A DNA stretch of 64,000 nt. It comes from Mycobacterium sp. E2479 (GTDB taxonomy: Bacteria; Actinomycetota; Actinomycetes; Mycobacteriales; Mycobacteriaceae). A program made the position numbers and the translations under genes. Positions 16,533 to 25,031 of this stretch are shown here, in pieces (position 1 is the first letter of the stretch; every line of letters starts with the position of its first letter). The notes under the pieces were generated by a model. That model had not been told where the DNA came from, did no database searches, and was given only the letters and a program-made list of their open reading frames with translations. The stretch spans positions 62,001 through 126,000 of the forward strand of contig NZ_LZJR01000084.1 in the NCBI RefSeq assembly GCF_001667925.1, given 5' to 3'.

Positions 16533-17387
16533 ATGCCAACGCAATCGCCGTTAAACGTCACGAAGGCAATACAATTCGCCCAGCTCGTCAACGCGACGTA
16601 CGCGACGCCGCCCGGCGATCTGACGAACAAGGCGGGCCAGGCACTGAGCGCTGGCGGCGTTGACTACACCGTGGTCACCACGATCTACGCCAACGATCTG
16701 GCAACCGACATGGATTCGAGTCGAGCTGACGACGAAGTATCGATCGGGCTGATCTGCCAGGAGAACAAAACGGGCGACGTCGCGATCGCGATCCGCGGCA
16801 CCGAAGGATGGCTGGAGTGGATCCACGACGTTGACTTTCTCCAAGTGCCGTGCCCATTTCTGGCCGGCGCCGGCCATACAGAAGACGGCTTCACCGACAT
16901 GTACGAGTCGCTGAGGACGGCAGTCGCGCCGGGTTCGCCGACGGTGGTGAACGCGCTGGCGAAACTTGCGTTCCCTCAACCCGTCGGGTCCGTGACAATC
17001 TGCGGGTACAGCCTGGGAGGGGCACTGGCGACACTGCTCGCCCTTGACATGGCCGCGAACACAACGTTTACCGACCCGGCCGTTTACAGCTACGGCAGTC
17101 CGCGCACCGGCGATTCGTTGTTTGCGGGCACCTACGACCAGGTGGTCAAGAACTCCTATCGCATCGCAAACCGGCTGGACATCATCCCCGACCTGCCCCC
17201 GCCCATCGGCTATGAGCACGTGCTCAATCCGATCGAGCTGAACCCGATCAGATGGTTGCCACTGCCGCCCAAGGCTCTCGTCAAGTACACAGTGTCCTGC
17301 GAACATTCGCTCGCGACCTACCTGTACCTGCTGTCCCTGCAATCCGGTGGTCCCGTGCTTCCCCTGGAAGCCGCCTGCAAACCCTGA
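16533..17387 (+). CDS. class 3 lipase-like alpha/beta hydrolase
   Basis: A 284-aa Lipase_3-type protein. The oxyanion region IAIRGTEGWLEWIHDVDF is followed by the nucleophile elbow GYSLGGALATLLALDMA (Ser near residue 159), then YGSPRTGD, where the catalytic Asp should be near RLDIIPDLPP, and a C-terminal His in CEHSLATYL. No clear signal peptide is visible, so the protein is probably cytosolic or exported by another route. It starts 17 bp after the PEBP lipoprotein, so the two may be co-transcribed. Its stop is 4 bp from the convergent FAD gene. Confidence 0.83.
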   Translation: MPTQSPLNVTKAIQFAQLVNATYATPPGDLTNKAGQALSAGGVDYTVVTTIYANDLATDMDSSRADDEVSIGLICQENKTGDVAIAIRGTEGWLEWIHDVDFLQVPCPFLAGAGHTEDGFTDMYESLRTAVAPGSPTVVNALAKLAFPQPVGSVTICGYSLGGALATLLALDMAANTTFTDPAVYSYGSPRTGDSLFAGTYDQVVKNSYRIANRLDIIPDLPPPIGYEHVLNPIELNPIRWLPLPPKALVKYTVSCEHSLATYLYLLSLQSGGPVLPLEAACKP

Positions 17388-17391
17388 CAGG

Positions 17392-18969
17392 TCAGGCCAT
17401 GTCGTCGAGCGCCTGATAGGCGGCGTTATAACCGGGAGTGAAGGTGATGCCCGGTCCGCCATGGCATCCGGCGCCGGCGAGATACAGGCCGTGGATCCCG
17501 ATGGGCATATCGAGGAAGCCTTTCGGGCCCGGCCGGTTTGGCCCCATCAGGTCGGGGTGCAGCAGCCCGTGACAGAAGTCGCCCGAGGGCGCGCCGAACA
17601 TGGTGTTCATGTGGTAGGGCGCAAACGTAATGTGGCGAATCACGATATCCTCGAAATTCGGCGCGAGTCGAGTGATTTTGTCGATGACGCGTTGCGCCAT
17701 CTCGTTTTTGAGACGCCCGTGTTGGTCGCGGCTGACTTCGACCGGGAAGGCGTAGGCGAATACGCTCGCCGCGTGCTTGCCGGGCGGCGCCATGGCGGGA
17801 TCGTGCACCGATGGGATCTGCATTCCCATCGACGGGTTGTCCGGAACGATGCCCCGCCGGCAGTTCTCCCAGTGCAGCTGTTGGGATTCGGGTGACCCGA
17901 AGATTCCGACCGACTGTTGCATGCCGTCGGCGTTGAGGAAATCGTACGGCGGGGCGAACTCGGGCAGCCCGTCGAGGGCGAAGTGGATCTGGATGAATGA
18001 CGCCCGGTGATCGCGGCCGGAGACGCGCGAGAGCAGCTGTGCCGGAACGTGTTCGGGTGTGATCAATTGGGTGAGGGTGATATCGGGCGACAGGTTGGAC
18101 ACCACGATCGGCGCCGAGACCGTCGACCCGTCTCGCAGCCGCACGCCGGTCACTTTGTCTTGGTCGATCAGGATTTGCTCGGCCTTGGTGCGCAACCGCA
18201 TCTCGCCGCCGTGGGCAATGAAGAGCTCACGCAGGTGTTCGGTGAGGGCGCCGATGCCACCCTTCAGCTTGGTCATCATCGCAGTGCTCGTCGCGTCGTC
18301 TTGGGGCACAGCTAATGCAAAGGCCAAACAGGTTGCGCTGCCCGGTGTGTACGGGCCGCGGTAGGTCGAGTTTACGGCCAGGAAAGCCAGCATCCCACGC
18401 ATGACCGCGTGCTTGTGTTTGTCGGGCAGGTAACGGTCGATCACGTCCATGGCCGAGCCGAACAACATGTCGTGAATCGCCCGGCGTTCGGCCTCGTTGG
18501 CCGCACAGGCGTACATCTCGTCGAGACTCTTCGGCGGTCGCCGGACGTCGAAGCGGCCCAGCGCTTTCGCCGGGCCCTGACTCCAGCCGATCAGTTCGGC
18601 CATGCCGGTGACCGCTTCCATCCCATGCTTCTCGCCCAGATGGGTCATCAGCCGCATTGGGTCCCGGTAGAAGATCATGGGCTCTTCGCCGTGCTCGCCG
18701 ATGTTGGTTGACATCACGTCGGGCTCCACCGCCGGCAGCGTGTCCAGTCCGAGGTCCTTGGTAAGTTCGCTCGCCATTGGAAACTGCACCGAACCGGCGA
18801 TCTCGTACCGGAAACCATCGATCAACTCGACCGTAGCGGCCATGCCGCCCGCGTAGGTGTTGGCTTCCAGGCATATGGTGCGCAGGCCCGCGCGTTGCAA
18901 GATCGCCGCCGCGGTTAGCCCGTTGTGCCCGGCGCCCACCACGATTGCGTCGTAATCGGTATTGGTCAT
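17392..18969 (-). CDS. FAD-dependent phytoene-dehydrogenase-like oxidoreductase
   Basis: A 525-aa protein with an N-terminal FAD-binding motif VVGAGHNGLTAAAILQRAG, then CLEANTYAGGMAATVEL. The C-terminal FAD segment is GIHGLYLAGAGCHGGPGITFTPGYNAA. The fold and length match the CrtI/PYROXD2-like group (NAD(P)/FAD-dependent oxidoreductases acting on polyprenyl or unidentified lipid substrates). There is no carotenoid gene nearby, so carotenoid synthesis is not implied. It is divergent from a TetR gene, with a 20-bp perfect palindrome between them, suggesting direct repression by that TetR. Confidence 0.85.
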   Translation of the reverse strand: MTNTDYDAIVVGAGHNGLTAAAILQRAGLRTICLEANTYAGGMAATVELIDGFRYEIAGSVQFPMASELTKDLGLDTLPAVEPDVMSTNIGEHGEEPMIFYRDPMRLMTHLGEKHGMEAVTGMAELIGWSQGPAKALGRFDVRRPPKSLDEMYACAANEAERRAIHDMLFGSAMDVIDRYLPDKHKHAVMRGMLAFLAVNSTYRGPYTPGSATCLAFALAVPQDDATSTAMMTKLKGGIGALTEHLRELFIAHGGEMRLRTKAEQILIDQDKVTGVRLRDGSTVSAPIVVSNLSPDITLTQLITPEHVPAQLLSRVSGRDHRASFIQIHFALDGLPEFAPPYDFLNADGMQQSVGIFGSPESQQLHWENCRRGIVPDNPSMGMQIPSVHDPAMAPPGKHAASVFAYAFPVEVSRDQHGRLKNEMAQRVIDKITRLAPNFEDIVIRHITFAPYHMNTMFGAPSGDFCHGLLHPDLMGPNRPGPKGFLDMPIGIHGLYLAGAGCHGGPGITFTPGYNAAYQALDDMA

Positions 18970-19008
18970 GACCTTGACCTCGTCTCGATCGGGAACCGCT
19001 GCCTAAGG

Positions 19009-19028
19009 TTATGTCAGTACTGACATAA
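19009..19028. promoter_or_regulatory. 20-bp perfect palindromic operator (TetR-type)
   Basis: TTATGTCAGTACTGACATAA reads identically on both strands. It lies 40 bp from the FAD-oxidoreductase start (minus strand) and 51 bp from the tetR start (plus strand), the only gap between the two. Length and symmetry are those of a TetR-family operator, so one dimer pair could repress both directions. Confidence 0.75.
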
Positions 19029-19078
19029 TTGGAAGATGTCAGTCGTGCCCGCTCGCCTGGGATACGATCACCGCTGAT

Positions 19079-19678
19079 ATGACCCCCCCGGGCAACCGTC
19101 ATCAACAACGACGACGATCGACGCACGAGGCACTTCGCCAAGCGGCGTTGAAGAGCTTCGCCCACAAGGGGTTTGCGAATGTCACCGTCACCGAGCTGGC
19201 CCGCGCAGCCGGTGTCACCGAACGCACCTTCTTCCGGCATTTTCCGACCAAGGAAGCCGTGCTTTTTCAGGACTACGAGACCCAGCTGGAGTGGCTGGCC
19301 GAAGCGCTTGCCCAGCGGCCGCCCACGGAATCGCTGTTCGACGCGGTTTTGGCCAGCGTCGCCGCCTTCCCACACGACCTCGAAGTGGTGCGCCAAGCCG
19401 CGACCGCTCGTGCGGAGCTGATCAGCGCCGAGCGGATTGCCGGTCATCTGCGGGTCGTGCAGTCCTCGTTCGCCCGGGTGCTCACCGATTTCGTCAGAGA
19501 GCGGAATCCGGGTCTGGCGAACATCGATCTGGCCGCCGAGGTCGCAGGCTCCGTGCTCGCCGCGGCTCTCGTTGCGGCAGTGGAGAATTGGGGCCGCAGC
19601 GGTTGTGCCGGCGACCTCGGCGCAGACGTGACCGCGAGCCTGAAGCTGGTGCGCTCAGGCCTGGCTGCACTTGCCTGA
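19079..19678 (+). CDS. TetR-family transcriptional regulator
   Basis: A 199-aa regulator with a basic N-terminal extension and the HTH ALKSFAHKGFANVTVTELARAAGVTERTFFRHFPTKEAVLF (residues about 20-62), then an unrelated helical ligand domain ending in LVRSGLAALA. The start ATG at 19079 is close to the operator palindrome at 19009-19028. By position it should regulate itself and the divergent FAD oxidoreductase. The ligand is unknown; it is likely a lipophilic compound handled by that enzyme. Confidence 0.88.
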   Translation: MTPPGNRHQQRRRSTHEALRQAALKSFAHKGFANVTVTELARAAGVTERTFFRHFPTKEAVLFQDYETQLEWLAEALAQRPPTESLFDAVLASVAAFPHDLEVVRQAATARAELISAERIAGHLRVVQSSFARVLTDFVRERNPGLANIDLAAEVAGSVLAAALVAAVENWGRSGCAGDLGADVTASLKLVRSGLAALA

Positions 19679-19699
19679 GCTGGCGACTCGGCGAATCGG

Positions 19700-20563
19700 T
19701 CACCGCGCGGCGTCGACGGCTGCCTCGATGAAGCGGCGAAGTACGGGGCTGTTGGCCCGCTTCGGAAACGCCAGGACGACGGGAATGTCGGGAGCACCCC
19801 GCAGCGCGATGAACCGCACGCCCGGGTGAATGTTGCGTCTGATGGCGACGTCGGGGATGACCCCGACCCCCCGGTCGGCCGCGACAGATTCGATCCACTC
19901 ATCGAAATTTGTTGTCTCGACCACGGTTTCGGGACCCGCGCCCGCGGGCCACGACCAGGGCCCGGTGGTGCCACTGGCAGTGTTGACCACGAGCGGCCAT
20001 CGTGGCACCTCGGCCCAGTCGAGCTCGGCCCGCTCTGCCAGGGGCGAATGCACCGAACACACCGCCACTCGCGGCTCGTCGAAAAGGTGCACGATTCGAA
20101 CGGCGGTCGACGTCACGTGCCCGCGCACCACGGCGACGTCAACCCTGCGCTGCTGGACCGCATCGAGCGCATCATCGGTGCGGACCAGGTTGACGGCGGT
20201 CCGGGCGGCCCGTTCGAATCGCGCGACGGTGTCCTGCGCCCACGGATCGGGCAACAGCCAGCTGAACCCGAGGCGGATACTCGCCTGGTGCCGCACGGCG
20301 TCGACACCGCGGCCCAACTCGGCGAGGACCCGTTCGACGTGATCGAGGAAAACCCGCCCGGCCTGGGTGGCCGCTACCTGCCGCGAGCTCCGATCCAGCA
20401 ATGTCGCTTCGAGCGCGTCCTCGAGCTGCTGGATGGTGCGACTCAGCGCGGGCTGTGTGATGTTGAGTTCCTGGGCGGCCCGCGTAAATGATGCGAGGCG
20501 CGCCACCGCTTCGAATGCGCGGAGATGGCGTAACTCGACTCGGCCGGCCTGGAGCACGTCCAT
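19700..20563 (-). CDS. LysR-family transcriptional regulator
   Basis: A 287-aa LysR protein with the N-terminal HTH LRHLRAFEAVARLASFTRAAQELNITQPALSRTIQQLEDALEATLLDRSSRQV. The effector domain includes LGFSWLLPDPWAQDTVARFE and HLFDEPRVAVCSVHSPLAERAELDWAEV. The start is placed at the ATG at 20563 (MDVLQAGRVELRHLR); a longer frame adds 11 residues and extends towards the divergent promoter. It is divergent from the tautomerase gene, with a 15-bp palindrome at 20601-20615 between them. It is the likely activator of the catabolic cluster to the right. Confidence 0.85.
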   Translation of the reverse strand: MDVLQAGRVELRHLRAFEAVARLASFTRAAQELNITQPALSRTIQQLEDALEATLLDRSSRQVAATQAGRVFLDHVERVLAELGRGVDAVRHQASIRLGFSWLLPDPWAQDTVARFERAARTAVNLVRTDDALDAVQQRRVDVAVVRGHVTSTAVRIVHLFDEPRVAVCSVHSPLAERAELDWAEVPRWPLVVNTASGTTGPWSWPAGAGPETVVETTNFDEWIESVAADRGVGVIPDVAIRRNIHPGVRFIALRGAPDIPVVLAFPKRANSPVLRRFIEAAVDAAR

Positions 20564-20600
20564 GCCTGACGAGCATAGATACCCTACAGGCGGCATTTCA

Positions 20601-20615
20601 CGCGGGATTCCCGCG
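20601..20615. promoter_or_regulatory. 15-bp palindrome between lysR and the tautomerase gene
   Basis: CGCGGGATTCCCGCG is an inverted repeat with 7-bp arms around a single central T. It lies 38 bp upstream of the lysR start and 54 bp upstream of the tautomerase ATG. The position fits a LysR recognition site controlling both directions, although it is GC-rich and lacks the commonest T-N11-A spacing. Confidence 0.45.
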
Positions 20616-20669
20616 GCCCTAACGTCGGTTGCAAGGAAGGCGCAACGCGCGCTTTATGCAGGAGGAACA

Positions 20670-21062
20670 ATGCCGTTGTTGTATATCGACGTCATCGAGG
20701 GTCGTACACCCGCCCAGACCCGGGCACTTTTGGACGCGATCCACGAGACCGTTGTCGAAGCGTTCGGAGTTCCGCAGCGGGATCGCTACCAGGTGGTGCG
20801 CACCCACCCGGGCCACGAGATCGTCACGCTGGACACGGGCCTCGGCATCGAGCGCTCAGCTAGCCAGGTGATCGTGCACGTGGTGAGCCGGCGGCGTCCG
20901 CGCGAGCTCAAACAGAAGTTTTATGAGCTGCTGGCATCCCGCCTCGCCGACCGGTGCCGGCTCGACCCTGCCGACCTGATCGTTTCGGTCACCGAAAACG
21001 ACGACGAGGACTGGTCTTTCGGCCACGGTCGGGCGCAGTTCCTCACCGGTGAGCTCACGTGA
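20670..21062 (+). CDS. tautomerase-superfamily protein (MIF/4-OT-like)
   Basis: A 130-aa protein that begins MPLLYIDVIEGRTPAQTRALLDAIH, with Pro2 available as the N-terminal catalytic base after Met removal. A second beta-alpha-beta unit follows (SQVIVHVVSRRRPRELKQKFYELLASRL), as in two-repeat tautomerases of 120-130 residues. A strong ribosome site AGGAGG lies five bases upstream of the ATG at 20670, which fixes the start. The stop overlaps the next gene start (GTGA). The family interconverts keto and enol forms in aromatic ring-cleavage pathways or dehalogenates acids. Confidence 0.85.
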   Translation: MPLLYIDVIEGRTPAQTRALLDAIHETVVEAFGVPQRDRYQVVRTHPGHEIVTLDTGLGIERSASQVIVHVVSRRRPRELKQKFYELLASRLADRCRLDPADLIVSVTENDDEDWSFGHGRAQFLTGELT

Positions 21063-22048
21063 GCGCCAGCGCGAATTTGACCACACGCCTCACCGAGCTG
21101 TTCGGGATCGAGCAGCCGATACTGCTCGCGCCGATGGCCTTGATCTCCGGGGGGCGACTCGCGGCGGCGGTAACGCAGGCGGGCGGCCTGGGCCTTGTCG
21201 GCGGAGGCTATCCCGACGCGGAATGGCTGCGATCCCAGATCGACCGGGCCGAAGGTACCCGAGTCGGATACGGTTTCATCACCTGGAGCCTCGCCCAAAA
21301 CCCGGGAGTCCTCGACATCGCTCTGGCCCAGCAGCCGGCGGCCGTGATGCTGTCGTTCGGCGACTTACGGCCTTTCGCCGGTCGCATCCACGCCGCCGAC
21401 GTTCCGCTGATCGCGCAGGTGCAAAACCTGGACCAGACGAACCGCGCCCTGGACGCCGGGGCACAAGTCGTCGTCGCTCAAGGTGGCGAGGCCGGCGGGC
21501 ACGGCATGAGCGCGCGATCGACTTTCACCTTGGTGCCCGAGGTCGTCGATTTCGTGGCGGACCGCTCGCCCGAGACGGTGGTGGTGGCCGCCGGCGGCGT
21601 CGGCGATGGTCGCGGGTTGGCGGCCGCGATGGCGCTGGGTGCCGATGGTGCGCTCGTGGGAACCCGGTTCTGGGCGACGCCGGAGGCGCTGGTATCGCGG
21701 CGCGCCCAGGAACGCGCGGTGGCCGCAGGCGGGGACGACACCGTGCGCACGCGCGTGTACGACCTTGTCCGCCGGCTAGATTGGCCCGCCGGATACGACG
21801 CGCGGGCGCTGGTTAACGCTTTCCTTAAGACCTGGCACGGCAACGAGGCCGAGCTCTCGGCGCAGCTACCCCGAACTGTCGCAACCTACGAAAGGGCGGT
21901 AGCTGCAGGCGATTTCGATACCGCACCCATACTTGTCGGTGAAGGGGTGGGGGTCATCCACGAAGTCCGTCCCGCCGCTGACATCGTCGCCGACATGGTC
22001 ACCGAAGCGGCCCGTATCCTGAATCGGGTGGGACATTCGCCTCAGTAG
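21059..22048 (+). CDS. nitronate monooxygenase-like (NPD/FMN) oxidoreductase
   Basis: A 329-aa FMN-binding TIM barrel of the 2-nitropropane dioxygenase family: IEQPILLAPMALISGGRLAAAVTQAGGLGLVGGGYPD, the VVAQGGEAGGHGMS phosphate/FMN loop, VVVAAGGVGDGRGLAAAMALGADGALVGTRF. The start is a GTG overlapping the tautomerase stop, so the two are translationally coupled. Members oxidise nitronates or reduce enoyl-type substrates. A nitronate substrate is possible but unproven. The 3' end overlaps the convergent gene at 22042 by 7 bp. Confidence 0.85.
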   Translation: MSASANLTTRLTELFGIEQPILLAPMALISGGRLAAAVTQAGGLGLVGGGYPDAEWLRSQIDRAEGTRVGYGFITWSLAQNPGVLDIALAQQPAAVMLSFGDLRPFAGRIHAADVPLIAQVQNLDQTNRALDAGAQVVVAQGGEAGGHGMSARSTFTLVPEVVDFVADRSPETVVVAAGGVGDGRGLAAAMALGADGALVGTRFWATPEALVSRRAQERAVAAGGDDTVRTRVYDLVRRLDWPAGYDARALVNAFLKTWHGNEAELSAQLPRTVATYERAVAAGDFDTAPILVGEGVGVIHEVRPAADIVADMVTEAARILNRVGHSPQ

Positions 22049-22755
22049 AGTGGTGACCAGTCCGAGGTGCGTAACAACCGGCTTTCCCATTGATCTCGAA
22101 ACTTCAGAGCCTCGAGCATGTAACTACCCGGCGCCCGGTGCTCGGGCGGCACCTCCTTGGTGAGCAGGTGGACGAGCGCCGCGTAGTTGTTGGAATCGTC
22201 AATCTTCTGCCACAGCATGGCTTCTCGCCGTCGATAGCTGCCGTGGGCGACTTGGAAGCAGGCCTGAATATCAAGGATTCGCATTCGCGCGGGTGCCCGA
22301 GACAGCGGCCGATAGTAGATCTCGTCCCAGGAGCGGATGTAGTCGTCGAGCGGCGCGTAAGGCCACCCGGTGTCTTCCATGAACAGCGTCAGAGGGTGAG
22401 TGGAGCCATCGGTGGGCACGGTCGCCAGGTCGACGGTTTGAAGCGGTGACCACGAGACCGGCAACAGGATCTTGCCGCTCACTTCGTGGCGCAGGTTGTC
22501 CAGCTCGCGCATCCAGTACCGAAGGTCACCGCTGTGCGCCCGGTGGGCAAGTCTCTCCCAGGCCGCGCCGTCGACGATTCCGGTGATCGTGACCACGTTG
22601 TACGACAGCCCGGACCCGTGAGCGTGGTTGGTGTACCAGAGCAGTCGAGCGTCATCCTCCTCGGCCAATGTCGGCATCCAGCCCTCGCGGTACGCGGCCT
22701 CGAAATCGTCTTGGCGCGCGCCGACCACTTTGTGGGTCTCGTGCAGGAAAAGCAT
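22042..22755 (-). CDS. two-domain alpha/beta-barrel-like protein (paralog A)
   Basis: A 237-aa protein of no named family. The first half (MLFLHETHKVVG, AYREGWMPTLAEEDDARLLWYTNHAHGSG, YNVVTITGIVDGAAWERLA) has the look of a NIPSNAP/EthD-like dimeric alpha/beta barrel. The second half, after a WSPLQTVDLATVP linker, has a weaker repeat of it and ends in LLRTSDWSPLY. A paralog, about two-thirds identical by eye over the conserved parts, lies at 24226-24924, with a CoA ligase gene between them on the same strand. The start ATG at 22755 is 15 bp from the ligase stop. Function unknown; it probably belongs to the same pathway. Confidence 0.7.
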   Translation of the reverse strand: MLFLHETHKVVGARQDDFEAAYREGWMPTLAEEDDARLLWYTNHAHGSGLSYNVVTITGIVDGAAWERLAHRAHSGDLRYWMRELDNLRHEVSGKILLPVSWSPLQTVDLATVPTDGSTHPLTLFMEDTGWPYAPLDDYIRSWDEIYYRPLSRAPARMRILDIQACFQVAHGSYRRREAMLWQKIDDSNNYAALVHLLTKEVPPEHRAPGSYMLEALKFRDQWESRLLRTSDWSPLY

Positions 22756-22770
22756 TCGAACTCCCAGGTT

Positions 22771-24216
22771 TCAGGAATGATTCACTATGAGCGCGGCGAG
22801 CTCGCGGCGGTTGATCTTTCCGGTAGAGGTGTAGGGGATCTCGTCGACGATCGCCATCCGCTCGGGCAACTTGAAGTAAGCGATCAACCCGCGACAGTGC
22901 GCGTGCAGCTCCTCGGCGGTGACTGGGGCGCAGACCACGACCGCGGCCCCTACCCGTTGGCCGAGTTCCTCGTCGGCGATGCCGACAACTGCGACATCGC
23001 GCACTGCGGCGTGGGAACGCAGCGCTTCCTCGACCTCGATGGGACCGAACTTCTCTCCCCCGCGGTTGATGGTGTCGCTGAGCCGTCCGCTGGGGAAGAT
23101 GTAGCCGTCGGAATCTTGGCGGGCAAGATCGCCGGTGCGCAGCCACCCCGCGGTGACGTTCTGGGTGGTGCTGACCCACAACTCGCCGACCGTTCCGATT
23201 TCGACATCGCTTCCCGTGTCCGGATCCACAACGCGCACATCGACTCCGGGTAGCGGTCGCCCAACTGAGCCCGCGCGAGCGGGATCGCTGTGGTCGTTCG
23301 GCATCAGCGTCGTGTATGCACCGAGTGTCTCCGTCTGACCGAATACGTTGGCGAAGGCCACATGTGGAAGCGCGGTCATCGCTTTGCGCACCAAACTGAC
23401 AGGCGCGGCGGCGGCGCCGTAGGCGATGGCGACCAGCGAGGTCAAATCCGTGCCGGCGAAGTCGGGATGGTCGAGAATGCGCTGCAGCATGGTCGGCACC
23501 ATGAAGGTGGTTGTCACGCGGTGCTCTGACACCAGGCGTAGCCACTCGCCGGCGTCAAATCGCTGCTGTATAACCGTCGTGTTGCCGGAGTACAAGCTGC
23601 CAAGCGTTCCCAGCGCGCCCCCGACATGGAAGAACGGGACGCACATCATCCCCACCGCCGGCTTGGTCGGCGCGCGAAATGGCGCCGCCATTCCCTTGAT
23701 CCGTCTGGTGAGCTGAGCGTTGGTGATACCCACGGCCTTGGGCAGGCCGGTTGTGCCGCTGGTGAATAGGATGAGGGCGTCCCGGTCGCCGTTGGCGTCG
23801 ACGGCTTCGCCGCCGTCCCTACCCGTGAGCGTGACGAGATCAGCGAGGGTCAACACCGTTGGTACGCCGGCTTCGCGGAGCCGGTCGGCATACGGTACCC
23901 CCGCCACAGCCACCCCGGCGCAACCGGCGTTTTCGAGGAGCTTGCGGATCTCCGCTGGGGTCAACGCGGGGTTCATCAACGCAGCCGCGGCGCCGATGCG
24001 GGGCGCCGCGAGCAGGGTCGCGATGGACACCAGGCTTCCGCCGTCGAGGACAGCGACGCGCTGGCCGGCCCGCACGCCGCCGGCGGCCAGGCCGGCGGCG
24101 CACCGGCGAACCGTATGCGCCACTTCGCCGTAGCCGATGGGTTGTCCATCGATGATCAGCGCCGTCCGGTCGGGATCGCGGGTCGCGGCCGTGTCGAGGA
24201 TCGTCCCGATATTCAT
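22771..24216 (-). CDS. AMP-binding acyl/aryl-CoA ligase
   Basis: A 481-aa class I adenylate-forming enzyme. The P-loop LFTSGTTGLPKAVG, the A5 motif FGQTETLGAYT, the hinge GWLRTGDLARQDSDGYIFPSGRLSDTINRGGEKF, and the catalytic Lys in YTSTGKINRREL are all intact, so it should form acyl-AMP and acyl-CoA. The lack of a FAAL insertion and the short length suggest a small or medium acid substrate (aryl, cyclic or medium-chain) rather than a mycolate precursor. It lies between the two paralogous two-domain proteins, with 9 and 15 bp gaps, in a clear three-gene operon. Confidence 0.88.
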   Translation of the reverse strand: MNIGTILDTAATRDPDRTALIIDGQPIGYGEVAHTVRRCAAGLAAGGVRAGQRVAVLDGGSLVSIATLLAAPRIGAAAALMNPALTPAEIRKLLENAGCAGVAVAGVPYADRLREAGVPTVLTLADLVTLTGRDGGEAVDANGDRDALILFTSGTTGLPKAVGITNAQLTRRIKGMAAPFRAPTKPAVGMMCVPFFHVGGALGTLGSLYSGNTTVIQQRFDAGEWLRLVSEHRVTTTFMVPTMLQRILDHPDFAGTDLTSLVAIAYGAAAAPVSLVRKAMTALPHVAFANVFGQTETLGAYTTLMPNDHSDPARAGSVGRPLPGVDVRVVDPDTGSDVEIGTVGELWVSTTQNVTAGWLRTGDLARQDSDGYIFPSGRLSDTINRGGEKFGPIEVEEALRSHAAVRDVAVVGIADEELGQRVGAAVVVCAPVTAEELHAHCRGLIAYFKLPERMAIVDEIPYTSTGKINRRELAALIVNHS

Positions 24217-24225
24217 GCGTGCCGT

Positions 24226-24924
24226 TCAGTACAAGGGTGACCACGCGGAGGTGCGCAACAGCCGGCTGTTCCACTGGTCGCGCAGGTCCAGAGCGTCGTG
24301 CATCCAGGTTCCCGGCGCCCGGTATTCCTCGGGAATCCGGGTCCGGAGCAGGCCGAGGAGTTGCTCGGGCCGCTGTATGCGCTGCATCAAGACGACCTCG
24401 CGGCGAACGTGGCTACCCAGAGCGGGCTGGAAAGCCGCCTGGATCGCCAGCATTGCGGAGGGCCCTTCGAGGCCTGGGGCATACACCTCGCTGCAGCGAT
24501 CGATGTACTCCTCGAACTTGTCTTGGTAGGGCCACATGGTGTCTTCCATGTAGAGGCTCAGTTCGTGCTCTCGCCCGTCGACCGGTACCTCGTGCAACGC
24601 CACGTTCCGCAGCGGCGACCATGGGAGTGCTACCAGCAGTTTGGCTTCGACCTCGTGCCGCAGTTCGTCCAGTCGTCGCATCCATGTCTGCAGATCGCCG
24701 CCTTGCACCCGGAGTGCAAGGCGCTCCCATGCCGCCCCGTCCCTGACGGCGGTGACGGTGACGACGGTATAGGACGGGCCACTGCCTTGGGCGTGGTCGG
24801 CATACCACAGGAGCCGTGCGTCGTCGCCCGCGGCGAGCATGGGCATCCAGCCGTGCCGAAACGCGGCCTCGAAGTCGTCTTCGAAGCGGCCGCGCACCTT
24901 ATGCACCTCGTGCATGAACAGCAC
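24226..24924 (-). CDS. two-domain alpha/beta-barrel-like protein (paralog B)
   Basis: This 232-aa protein is a paralog of 22042-22755. Both share the N-terminal pattern M-L-F-H-E-V-H-K, the RLLWY motif, the HGSG/AQGSG-S-YTVVT core, WERLA, the WSPL linker and the identical terminal motif LLRTS-WSPLY. It is the first gene of the minus-strand operon that includes the CoA ligase and paralog A. Two NIPSNAP/EthD-like modules are inferred from the repeated beta-alpha-beta pattern; no catalytic residue can be named. It might form a hetero-oligomer with paralog A. Confidence 0.7.
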   Translation of the reverse strand: MLFMHEVHKVRGRFEDDFEAAFRHGWMPMLAAGDDARLLWYADHAQGSGPSYTVVTVTAVRDGAAWERLALRVQGGDLQTWMRRLDELRHEVEAKLLVALPWSPLRNVALHEVPVDGREHELSLYMEDTMWPYQDKFEEYIDRCSEVYAPGLEGPSAMLAIQAAFQPALGSHVRREVVLMQRIQRPEQLLGLLRTRIPEEYRAPGTWMHDALDLRDQWNSRLLRTSAWSPLY

Positions 24925-24940
24925 GCCGAGACGGTAACCC

Positions 24941-24951
24941 CAAACCGTTTG
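24941..24951. promoter_or_regulatory. short palindrome in the divergent promoter of the ligase operon
   Basis: CAAACCGTTTG has 5-bp arms around one central C and lies 17 bp upstream of the start of paralog B and 81 bp upstream of the AhpD-like gene. It is the only symmetric element seen in this 107-bp gap. It is short, so chance occurrence is possible. Confidence 0.3.
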
Positions 24952-25031
24952 TCTGGTCTATGCCTGGCCTCGGCGATCAGGATCTGGTTTGCTCAGCTCA
25001 GTACTTCACTTCACCGGGCAGGAGTTCGATG

